Origin: Alentia gelatinosa
Lineage: Eukaryota; Annelida; Polychaeta; Phyllodocida; Polynoidae
NCBI GenBank assembly: GCA_950022655.1
Contig: OX465581.1
Location: forward strand, 106,127,125 to 106,191,124
DNA length: 64,000 bases
Direction of reading: 5' to 3'
Each line of letters opens with the position of its first letter. Positions within the stretch are counted from its first letter, which is position 1. The translations under genes were made by a program, and so were the position numbers. Below are positions 39,101 to 51,100 of the stretch, in pieces. Below the pieces are notes generated by a model. That model saw only the letters and a program-made list of their open reading frames with translations. It was not told where the DNA came from and did not search any database.

Positions 39101-42100
39101 GTTATGTATATATTGTTTCTTTATGAGAAGTCCTCTATATAGAGGAAAAGACTGTTGGAATAGTCTCCCTAAAATTGTGCAGGATGGATCGTTATACGGC
39201 TATAAAAATTTTGTCAAACTTAAAATAAAGAGTCAACATCATAACGAATCTATTGAATAAAATCAGGTATCATTGCTAAAGACTCGTGTCTAGGTATGAT
39301 ACATAGTGTAATTCCTCTGACTCACTCATTATTACACCATCCCCATTTGTACATTCTGTAGTATATTGTAAAGACGAGGTAAAAACAAAAATAAAGTAGA
39401 TTCATTGTTTATCTTAAAATCATATATCTTGTAAAATGCAATCTCAATGTACACCGATGTATATATCATATGGCAGAGTAACTCAAATTGTGAGGCAATG
39501 CGATTCTTTACAGATTGTCATAATTTGATATTGCGGAATTTGTATTATGTTGACTGTTCGCCTTATAGAAGGATCAACCCTATAACATAATCGGTGAATT
39601 GTTTATGTGAAACGTCTGTCCAAACTCTTACTTCGTTTTTAATGAATCAACCTCTTGCCTTGGCGTGCGCCATATGTGAGACGTACACACGTTTCCTGCC
39701 TGTGATGGCGACTCGGTATTGTTGCTCTGTGACTTAGAGAACTGGGCGGGGTCGGGATTAGTGTCGGGTGTGAGAGGCGGAGCGCGGGGCGTGAGGCGGC
39801 CCCGTCTCCGGCGTCAGCGCCTCAGGGTCGGCGCACCGGGCCAGATCACACCGCCACCGACACCCTTTGACACCCGAACCACCCCTTGATCACTGTCCCG
39901 TCTCCTGGCCGCACGAGGCCCCAGTCTGCCCGCCGGCGCGACGTTTTGCCACCAGAGGGCGGGGTTGGCGCTTTGATGCGGCGGGCAGGTGTGGGCGGGA
40001 TATGAGCTGCTCGGTGCGAGCAGGGAGCAGCTCACCTGACTTAGTCAGCTGTCACGACAGAGCTGGCTGTGTGAGGAGCTCGTCCAATGCCAGGTTCCGT
40101 GAGCAACTCGGGTGTTGCTCGTAAAGGGCTCTGTGTTTTAGGCTCGGAAAACCCATCTACCGAGTGCCTCGGTTCTGGGATTACATGAGCTCGTGGTGTT
40201 GTAGTCACGCCTTCAGTTTAATACAATTATATGATCAGATTCTCATTACCTTCCCAAGTGTGAAGTTAATTGTCAATACTTTTGAATGACCACCTCGTGA
40301 AATACCGAATACCTCGTTGTGTCCTTGAGTGCCAAGGTTCTAAGATAATTCATATTCATGAGTTATCTCTACGCTGGTTCCCCGGTCATCCGCTAGAAGG
40401 CTCGCAGAATTGATTATATTTACTGACCTACTCCCCCAAAATCGGGGGTGGTACTTTTTTATTTCCGCGTGGTACTCTTCGTTAAATTTCGGCCCCAAAA
40501 CATCGGATAGATATACACTTTTTGAAGCCTATGGCTAAACATCTGACTTTCAAATTGTTTCCATATTTTTCAAGGTGATATCAGAAGTGAATTTCCCCTC
40601 GTTGTATGAATCGTCAAATTGTTTCCAGTATTTTACATAAGCCCTGCTGAGAACAAATACGGTGTATTCAATACATGTTCAGTACAACCCAGAACCTGGG
40701 GGCTTCCGATGCACAGTGACTCGCCTTGCGACGCGCTCTACGACGTACAATTGCATTGAATTGAGTAGGCGTCGGGGTGTATTGGGAGGTCTGAATCGTT
40801 GCGTCGGCGTTGATGGGTTACAAACCTCAGCAAGCAGCTTAACTGACATTAAATTTCAGGAGTCTTGTTTGAATTATCATGAGCAGGTCGACGTCAACCT
40901 GAGATCGTTCAGTCAGTCCTCCGAATACAAGGATGTCACAGTTCAGGAAAATATCTGAAATCAGGAATTTTTATAAAACACAGAAATGTTGTCCTCAGTA
41001 TTCAAAAGCTTTGTTTACTGAACGAGGCTGGAGTGTCTGCCTCCAGGAAGATGCTACCTTGAAGTGAGAGCGCAAAACGTTCTCCAACATCGCCGTAACC
41101 ATGGCATGCTTATAACTGTGACCTCACTGAAAGTGTGGCAACAGCTATAGCTACAACAACCCCTGTATCCCAGATACCTGGGAAAGGCAGCAACCGCCAA
41201 CAAATTGATGTTTGCTCTGCGCAGCCAGAAGTGGCCACTACAACTACAAGTCAAATCTTGTTTGGGGAGTTATTTAGCAAGGTTTCGCTGTAAAGCAGAT
41301 CATCAGGCATCATAAAAGAATGAATTAAAGTTTTCAAAAAAAGTATTCAAAAGCTTTAATATTACATGAGTATGTCAATTAGACATTATTTCCAGAACCC
41401 CTTATACCTAGCTTTCCTGTAATGTGCGCATCATTATTTCTATGAACTTCAGGGTTGTCTCTGATAATCTGCCAATAGAGAAAGCATGGATCAGAATCCT
41501 TGAAATCCCTGAAACTAATGGACAGTTACCATACAAACCACTTTGAATGCATAGCTAACACCGGGAACCAGCTTTATACTACAATCTCCCATGCAAATAT
41601 TTGGTTTAACATCTGTAGACTGTAGTACCAGTCCTACTCATCAGGGGACACAGTTGTCATTGTTTTCGAATTCCTAGTAAGCTTTCCATTGTATTCATAA
41701 AAAACTTTTCTTCAGAAATCGGTGCCCCGATTTTATCCAAAAAAATCTCAAAGACCACCTAGTAACAGCGAAACTGAACTATCATCCAGAAAAGGGTGAC
41801 AACCAAAGGAGCAAAAAACCTGAAACAAACAGGAACACCTGCAAAAGAAAAAACTGCAGGTACTGCTTCAAAATAAACAAGGGGGGCAAGTTGACCTCCC
41901 ACACAACCAAACGCAGACACGATACCAAATGGAACGTAACCTGCAACAGTTCCAATGTAATATATTGCATCAACTGCAAAAAATGCGGAAAGCAATACAT
42001 TGGACAAACAAAAAGAAAAATGAGGGAACGAATGTATGAACACCTTCGAAACATCTCAAAGAATGCCACCCAGAACGAGGTGCCAATACACTTTAACCAA

Positions 42101-45100
42101 AGTGACCATAACGGGACAGAAGATGTAGAGTTCTATGTTTTAGACTTCATCTATCGCCACCCACAGAGCGAAAGGGCAGGGACACTGAGGAACAAGATTG
42201 AGTTCAACTGGATCCACCGCCTAAAAAGTCAGTCCCCGTGGGGACTGAACACAATGGACAACCGGTATGGCTAGCGAGTATCCACAACGCCACGTCAAAA
42301 AAAATTTTTGGATAAAATCGGGGCACCGATTTCTGAAGAAAAGTTTTTTATGAACATGATTTCAACATGATATCTCGCTATCCCGGCCTACCATGTTCTC
42401 CGGCTCCAATTTGATTTTCCCCAAAAAACCAAAGCAACACACACCCCTTTTTCACCATAAGGTAAAAAGACATAAAAACTACCACAAGGTCTCTTATCAC
42501 TAGGACCTAGTAGCCAAATGCCTGATGAGAAACTAGTAAATGTTTCGAAACCACGAGTCTTCATAGACATACCTGATTCCACAAGGCCAGCTGACAGGCT
42601 CAGCTAAAGTCACAACAAGAGTTTTTGAGACAGGCCCCATGCAGTGACAGACGTCACACACACCATTGGCCCAACGTTAGAGTGGAGCACACGCTAACAC
42701 CCACCCACCAACCACCCCCTCCCCCACAGTCAGGGTGAGGTACAGGCGCAAGCTTGTTGTTATGTTGTCGTAGCGACCCGTACGCTACTGTGGGTAGACA
42801 CGGTCTGGACCAATCAAAAGATTGGAAAGACAGTAATACAACCAATAGGAACAGGACAAACCTCAGTTAGAGGTGAGCTTTGGAGGGAAAATCAAAGCAG
42901 GAGAACACTCGTGGTCGCAACACACACGGCTACACGCTACGTCTACACACCATATTTTACTCAGTAAGATACCGGTATGTCCAACAAGAATCCGGCAGGA
43001 ACATCGGCGGGCCAAGCTTGGTCCGACCAGTTACTGCAGGAAACAGACGGTGAGTCCACGGAAATGGACACCACCGCACAGTCCGCAGCGGCGAAGAACG
43101 ACAACGCTAACGTTCTGAACCAGCAGGCGGAGGGGCCCGCTGCGAGTGCCGTCAACACGGCACCCAGAGACCCGAGGCGAAACGGAGTGACCGACCGTGA
43201 GCAAGCGGCGGCCGCTGACAAGCCTATCCAGCGACGCATCAACCCGTTCTCCCGTATGAGGACGGCTGCTTCGCCGGTGGTCACAACCGAGAGTGAAAGA
43301 GTAGAGCAGGTAAGCAGTAACACTTCCACTCCTAAAACTGATAATGTACAACCCTTGGGACAGAAGTCCATTCGTTGTTACTTTACTAAGTCAGACAAAG
43401 CTCAGGGACGGGGTACTAAGAACGGTGCCGAGAAACTGAAAGATACTGACTCTCATAATGAATCAGTGAGAAACAATATGGAAGCAGTCAAGGGTCTTGA
43501 CCCAGCTTCTGTACCACACACTGAAACCACCACAACTGACCATACGGCAGAGGTGGAAGTTTCTACGCACACACACAGCAACGAACGTGATAGCGGTCAG
43601 GCTACACGGTCGGACTGTGAGAATGTTGCAACTACGGTTGAACAACCCGACACTACCGACTTGTCTACTATTGACACGCTCGGGGGTGAGAAGGAGAGGG
43701 ACACAGCTAGTGCACCCACTTCAAAGGGGTTGACAGCAACCAAACCTAGCCGGTCATACGACAGTCAGACACTGCGTGGGACCATCAAAATAAAGGCATC
43801 AGAGGGTATAAACCAGGGAACCGATGACACGGGATCCCCTACCCCAACCAGCGGGGATCAAATGCCGACAACTCCTACTCGAACCCCTAGGTTGGGAAAG
43901 AGGAAGAGAATCATAGAACCCAATGTAGATGCATGTAATGAGGTACTATCACTTCTAGTGGGCTTAGACACAGAAACAGAGTCTGACTGCACACCTAAGA
44001 AGAGAAAAACATGTGTTAACCGGAAACCTAATGAAATACAAAATGGAGTAGATTTGACTTCAAGTTTCGCTGAAATCAGGTCGGATAACCAACATGACAA
44101 TACACTCCCATACAGCTTGGGAATGAGAAAGGTAATGAATATTGACGAAATCAAACGCAATATAACCAAACCTAACCCGTTCACTGTAACTAAAAATATG
44201 GAACATACAGGTAACTCTTGTTCTAATATTTTGCAGAGCATCGATTCACTGGTCCCTGAAGAGGCACGAGGACCGTGGAGACAGGCCAAGAACGAGGGCA
44301 ACAAATCCGTTAAATCGCTACTACGTGCCCAATGGTACGAAAGTGCCATTGAAGAGGGGCACACAGAGCCATGGGCAGTGGGGGTAACGGAACCACCTCA
44401 ATACATTGCAAACACGGTTGTAATGAACGAGGTGGAATCAATTCGTCGTAAGGCAGCCAACGATATAATGGAGGCCACGATGAAGTACTTCTATCATGCC
44501 CACCATGCTCAACAGAAAGCCAGTAAAGCTTACTATCATACTGTACAGCAACTTGTGGATGACGAGAACACTGTGCAGGATTCAAACATGATTATGGCCA
44601 AGATACGAGCCCATAATGAGAAAGCTCATCGCCACGAGGAGACACAGGAGACCGAGAAGCTACAAGCCAAAAAAGATCTCCTTCCTCAGCGAATGCCGGG
44701 CGCGCACGAGTTCAGGGACCCGGCAACCGCCGCCCTGAAACAGCAGAGAGCGAACAAACCTCCGAGTGCAGCTGCAGGGAAACCGGATTTTCCAGCGGAT
44801 CCTCCAGCCTATCAACGGGGAGGCAGGGGGAGACGCGGAGGGGGAACCCGCCAGACCCCGTACGAGAAACCCAACCGAGGCCAAAACAAGAGAGGAGGCC
44901 GAGGCAGAGGAAAGGGAAGGGGACGTGGAGACCAACCACCCCCCAAACCGGAGTAATGGACTGTGCTAAGAATCTGGAAACACATGATGTAACCCTTACC
45001 ACTCCAGTTGGAGTGACTCCCGTTGGAGCAAGTACTGCCACATTGTGTAATACAAATATTTCACCAGATCTCCATGTAACTGAATTTGATACATGTGCAA

Positions 45101-48100
45101 TGTCCAATAAAACCAGTCAGTGTTCATACACAGGTGTACTAGTTGATCATTGTAGTGAAATTGGTAAGATATCGAGTAAAGATAACCAAACCAATAAGAC
45201 ACAATCGGAAACATCCAAAAAGAATCCAATCTTGATAAATCTATCGAAAAGAATCCTAACCAAAGACGAAGAATCGATCTTAGAAAAGGGTCTTAACTTC
45301 TGCCCAGTACAACAGAGTCTTAACGAAGGTGATCTAAAAGTAGAACTAGACGAATTTCACCAGAAACTAAGAACCACCCAGTTTTTCTCAAAAGATAAAC
45401 CCAGTACAGGACCTATCACGAGTAACACACAGGGCACAAATCTCTCCTATGAAAACGAGAAAGTAATTCGTAGTCTAAAGGAAAAATCAGGATGGAAACC
45501 ACCACTAGGTTCCCAAAACTTGGAAAGCTTCATCTCAATAAACGAGATCAACCTATCCAAACCTGATCAAAAGAGAAAACGCCCTAAACAAAATGTCAAT
45601 CAGAGCGAAAGAGAAGCACTCTATCGTCTGAAAAAAGATGACAGTATAGTCATCAAATCAGCTGACAAAGGTGGAGCCACTGTTATACAAGACACAGTAC
45701 AATATATCGCAGAAGCAGATAGGCAACTAGGGGACCCAGAGACCTATGAGAGATTAGGTACGGACCCCACAGCCACACTCTATAACGAAATAGAGAAAAA
45801 GATAGACGAGATGAGGGAAAATGGAGAAATAGGAAATAGAATGGCAGGAGCCCTAAAAACCAAGAAGGTTAGGGCCCCCAACATCTATTTTTTACCCAAA
45901 ATCCACAAAAGAGAACGACCCCCACCGGGGAGACCGGTAGTGTCGGCAAACGGATGTGCCACAGAGAAAATATCGGCTTTTGTTGATAATTTTCTCAAAC
46001 CGATGGTTCCGAAAATAGCCTCCTACGTAAAGGACACAAACGACTTTGTGAACAAAATCGAAGGAGTGGGACAAATCAATGACAAAACACTGATAGGGAC
46101 TTTAGATGTAAGCTCCCTGTACACCAACATCCCAAACACAGAGGGGATACAGGTTATAGCTGAGAAGCTAGGTAACAGCAGACCAGCTACATCCAAACCA
46201 ACCAACAAATCCCTTGTAGATCTTCTGGAAATGGTGCTGACGAAAAACAACATGATTTTCAATGGCACACATTACCTTCAGAAGAGGGGAACGGCAATGG
46301 GGACCAGATTGGCCCCTTCCTACGCCAACCTCTATATGGAATTTATAGAGGAAACCATACTGTCGTCCTACCACCTCATGCCAAGGATTTGGTGGAGGTA
46401 TATAGACGACATATTCTACATATGGGACCACGGAGAGGAAGAACTAGCAAAGTGGCTAGACCATATGAACACTGCACACCACTCCATCAAATTCACCAAC
46501 GAGTACTCGAGGGAAGAGATAGCCTTCCTAGACACTAAGGTGAAGGTGAATCAAGGCAAACTATACACAGATCTGTACAGCAAGCCCACGGATGCCAACA
46601 CGTACCTAAGATACGACTCAGCGCATCCACCGGCAACAAAACGTAGTCTCCCATACTCACAATTCCTACGAATAAAGCGAATCTGTGGGAGGAAGGAAGA
46701 CTATGAGAAACACGTGGGAGCTAAACTGTCGGAGTTCCGAGAAAAAGGCTACCCCCACAAAATACTCACAGAGAGTAAACAGAAGGTAGACGACACCCCT
46801 CGAGAAGATCTGTTAAGGACCAAAAAAGTGGAGCCAACAGACGAGGGTACAAATCGAACCTACCTGATATCCACATACCGCCCAGGAAATAACAAACTGG
46901 GAGACGTGGTAACAAAGAACTGGGATCTCCTAGGGAGATCCATCACAACAAAGAAGATCTACGGCAGTAGACTCATAAAGGGGTACAGGAGACCGAAAAA
47001 TCTCAAAGACCACCTAGTAACAGCGAAACTGAACTATCATCCAGAAAAGGGTGACAACCAAAGGAGCAAAAAACCTGAAACAAACAGGAACACCTGCAAA
47101 AGAAAAAACTGCAGGTACTGCTTCAAAATAAACAAGGGGGGCAAATTGACCTCCCACACAACCAAACGCAGACACGATACCAAATGGAACGTAACCTGCA
47201 ACAGTTCCAATGTAATATATTGCATCAACTGCAAAAAATGCGGAAAGCAATACATTGGACAAACAAAAAGAAAAATGAGGGAACGAATGTATGAACACCT
47301 TCGAAACATCTCAAAGAATGCCACCCAGAACGAGGTGCCAATACACTTTAACCAAAGTGACCATAACGGGACAGAAGATGTAGAGTTCTATGTTTTAGAC
47401 TTCATCTATCGCCACCCACAGAGCGAAAGGGCAGGGACACTGAGGAACAAGATTGAGTTCAACTGGATCCACCGCCTAAAAAGTCAATCCCCGTGGGGAC
47501 TGAACACAATGGACAACCGGTATGGCTAGCGAGTATCCACAACGCCACGTCAAAAAATTTTTTTGGATAAAATCGGGGCACCGATTTCTGAAGAAAAGTT
47601 TTTTATGAACATGATTTCAACATGATATCTCGCTATCCCGGCCTACCATGTTCTCCGGCTCCAATTTGATTTTCCCCAAAAAACCAAAGCAACACACACC
47701 CCTTTTTCACCATAAGGTAAAAAGACATAAAAACTACCACAAGGTCTCTTATCACTAGGACCTAGTAGCCAAATGCCTGATGAGAAACTAGTAAATGTTT
47801 CGAAACCACGAGTCTTCATAGACATACCTGATTCCACAAGGCCAGCTGACAGGCTCAGCTAAAGTCACAACAAGAGTTTTTGAGACAGGCCCCATGCAGT
47901 GACAGACGTCACACACACCATTGGCCCAACGTTAGAGTGGAGCACACGCTAACACCCACCCACCAACCACCCCCTCCCCCACAGTCAGGGTGAGGTACAG
48001 GCGCAAGCTTGTTGTTATGTTGTCGTAGCGACCCGTACGCTACTGTGGGTAGACAAGGTCTGGACCAATCAAAAGATTGGAAAGACAGTAATACAACCAA

Positions 48101-51100
48101 TAGGAACAGGACAAACCTCAGTTAGAGGTGAGCTTTGGAGGGAAAATCAAAGCAGGAGAACACTCGTGGTCGCAACACACACGGCTACACGCTACGTCTA
48201 CACACCAAGCTTTCCATTGTAGTTCAGTGAGAGGGAGGGCGTCGTCGGTGAAAATGACTTGGGATTTTCTTGAAGGGATGCTTCCATTCCTGAAAATAGA
48301 TTTATATGAAATTCTTAAAGACATTGGTATGGACCCTGTGAGAGCATTTAAACCTCGCATACATAGATTGATAATTACAAAGGGCCAAAGAATCAGAAAA
48401 AAATCAATATAAAAAACAGATGTATTGTTGATATATAGAAACAAATGCAGTATTTGTCAATAACTGATCCACACATACACGTATATTTAGTTACTTGGAG
48501 AACTAAATGCAATTATGATGAAATATATATCCCCTGATCTAGAACGTAACTAGTGAAGCCTAAATCACTCAGCTAACTAAACTAACTCCAGTGCTTCTAA
48601 ACAGTTGGAGCAGCTCCTACATAAGACCGACCCCACCCCACACCCCTCCGTCCTCCCTTGCTTATAGATCCACCTGGTGAAGAGGGACAGGAAGGTGTGG
48701 CCGTTTACCTGAGTGAAGGATCAAAGGGACGGCCGGATCCCGACACGCGCTGACAGACGATGCCCCCAGCCCGCCCGCCCCGCCCCGCTTCGTCCCGCCC
48801 CGCCCCGACCCGCTCGTCCCGCCCCGCCTCGCCCCGCCACGCCCCGCCCCGCCCAGCCCAGCCCAGCCCAGCCCAGCCCCGCCCAGCCCAGCCCCGCCCA
48901 GTCCCGACCCGCCCGTCCCGACCCGCCCCGCCCCGCCCCGCCCCGCCCGTCCCGGCCCGCCCCGCGGCCCGCTCACCCCGCCTCACGTGACCCGCCACGC
49001 TGATGTCAGACGCGCACGCCAGGGGGCCATCATGTCTTAGATTACCTTAACCTGGTAGCCACTGGCCTCCTCTTCTCTCCACTCCCCTGTATACCCCCGC
49101 CCCCGAGGTTTCTACAGGACAATGTTTCCTGCAGGCTCCACAAAGAGGTCAGATACCAAAGTCCGTTTTAATTAGGTGACATCCGATGTTGGTGTCAATA
49201 GGGAGGTCTGACGTCATTTTCCACCGTGGTCGAAATGGGTTTATTACGACCATGTTATCAATTAAAATCGATGGTATACGGGTCGCATTATTGAATAAGA
49301 ACCAAAGCCATTAAGTGGACGTGGATTCGTAGAAACATTTGAACAGCTTTAGTAGAGGTTTATAAGAGTCCGTTTAAATGCCGACAGTTTTATCGTTCAG
49401 GGATGGCAAAAAGCACTCCCTGAAGTTTGCATTCATATAAGTATGACTAGTTCAGAGAAAGAAACCAAAAGTCACCATGAACCTACATATTCATAACAAA
49501 CAGCTACCTGTTACTTCCTGTGTTATGCGGGACAATAGTTTTGGCTGGATGGTTGTGTAGATATATTGCTTAGCAAATAAATGCAGAATATTTGGCTATT
49601 GCCTTATATTTGTAAACTGAGGTGCCAGGAAATAGACATCCTTATTTAGACTTCGCAAACTGAAGAATCTATGCCAACATATGACAATGATTGATTATCA
49701 ATACCCTTTCATTGTACTGGAGACGGTATAAAATGCTTTAAATTCAATTTGAGAAACCTACTTTATTGCCTAGATGGATTTCCATACATGCACATGGGTA
49801 TACTTTTGATGTTGAGTCCTTATGGATGTGTATTGTATATTCTACTTTACAGTAATTATCGTCTTTCTCTCATTCATGTGATAGAGTGACCAATTATCTA
49901 TATTTACTAGATACGATAGATAGGAATAGGATCAATGCTAAACTTTTTTTATATAGGTTAAGCAAAATTTGCTTCGATTTGTGTCACAAAATGCGCCACA
50001 GGCCACATGTTACAAAATTCATTAGATTGTACTCGTGATCAGGGTATGGTACCTAGTTCTCACTGTTCTGTCTAAGTTTTTATCCTCTTTCATGTAAGTC
50101 TTACAAATCATAATGCCTCCAGATTCCTCAAGTCCTGAGCGTTTAAATCAATATGGCACAAAAAACTAGGTGTTTTATTTGAGTTTTATTGACTGAGATA
50201 GGACTGAAGGAAAATCAAGTCTTACTTGCTTACTTATATGTCAAGCAGAAATATGATCTCAGGCCAAAGTTCTTTGATGAAATGGCAGGTGCCACAATTT
50301 TAGAATCTTAGGCCTGAAAAGTCCTGTTACGTATTCTTTATGAAGTTCTCTCTATTTCTATCTACTAATTTTCGAAAATATTATCTTTTACAAATGTTGC
50401 ATCTGATTGGACCAGATATCGTGATTTTACCCAAATTAAACGCTCAGGACTATAACAGAGTGCTGACCCTTCATTCTCCCTCTCTCCATGTGAGTAGAAG
50501 TCGGGGGCGGCGGTGAGCAGCTCGCCCTACCCGTCCCTGCGGGCGCCGGGGCCGGCGGCGGCAGGGGGCGGGCGCGGGACTGGCCCCGACGCGCCGCTCG
50601 TGCAGCGCTACACTGAGGCGGAGGCCACCTTGCAGAAAGTGCAGCAGAGTCGTGATTACCTGGAGACCAACCTGGACGCCATCCTACGCCGTCACAAGGA
50701 CGCAGAGGTCGTCACCTTCTTAGAAGAACTCACCAAAGACGCGTACGAGGGAACTTCTCTTTTATCATGTCTCAAATAAAAAGTTTTCTATCACGAAAGG
50801 TCTTTTTATAAAGGACATTTGCTTAATTATGTTTTGGATAGGATTTTCTTTCTTTCACACTGTTTCGATTTTTTTTTTTTTTTAAATGTGAAGCAATGTT
50901 TTTAGAAACATATTATGACTCCCTCATTTCCCTGAAGCACTTGGGTAAATGGAATTTTTTGCCGTATGTAAATCTAAATATGAGCAAGACTTCAAATGGC
51001 AGTATCATGCGTAATACATTTGATTTGATGTGATGATTATTGTATTTGTGACTTTTGAGATGGTAATATGATTTAACTGAAATAATAGTAAATAGATCTC

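Larger units (their letters stand above)
41741..42952 (+). repeat. 5' pseudo-LTR
   Basis: Direct repeat of 46996-48207, offset 5255 bp, with about five substitutions and no net length change. It comprises the last 177 codons of ORF2, the 3' UTR and the unit end. Confidence 0.95.
41694..48206 (+). mobile_element. Complete Penelope-like retroelement, apparently recent
   Basis: Structure in order: a 52-bp segment inverted relative to the 3' UTR (41694-41745), a 5'-truncated upstream unit that forms the 5' pseudo-LTR (41741-42952), then a full unit with ORF1, ORF2, UTR and the 3' pseudo-LTR (46996-48206). The unit length is 5255 bp. A perfect 15-bp target duplication surrounds it. Tandem units with pseudo-LTRs and a short 5' inverted repeat are hallmarks of Penelope-like elements, and ORF2 has the expected reverse transcriptase plus GIY-YIG endonuclease. 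The pseudo-LTRs differ at about five of 1212 positions and both ORFs are open, so insertion is recent and the element may still be active. It lies in sense orientation in a TALPID3 intron. Confidence 0.95.
30911..50497 (+). other. Giant TALPID3 intron, 19.6 kb
   Basis: Both neighbouring exons are phase 0. The intron contains GC islands, tRNA-like SINEs, inverted-repeat elements, a complete Penelope-like element (41,694-48,206) and a C-rich minisatellite. No intervening exon with supported splice sites was found, though small exons could be missed. Stretches not listed separately (32.7-34.0, 35.3-36.1, 36.3-37.2, 38.0-38.4, 40.1-41.3, 49.0-50.1 kb) show nothing I can name. Confidence 0.6.

Noticed and set aside
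41054..41254. 66-codon minus-strand frame beside the retroelement
   Set aside because: Cys/Trp-rich low-similarity frame with no family match.
41608..41640. Another minus-strand CTGATGA with a GTAG/CTAC stem
   Set aside because: No GAAA follows the stem, so the hammerhead core is incomplete.
48254..48412. 52-codon frame starting [13 protein letters not shown] just after the retroelement
   Set aside because: Looks protein-like, but no family match and no splice phase linking it to TALPID3; could be a transposon fragment.
48713..49003. Proline/arginine-rich frames over the C-rich repeat
   Set aside because: Direct translation of a pentamer repeat; all frames are open.
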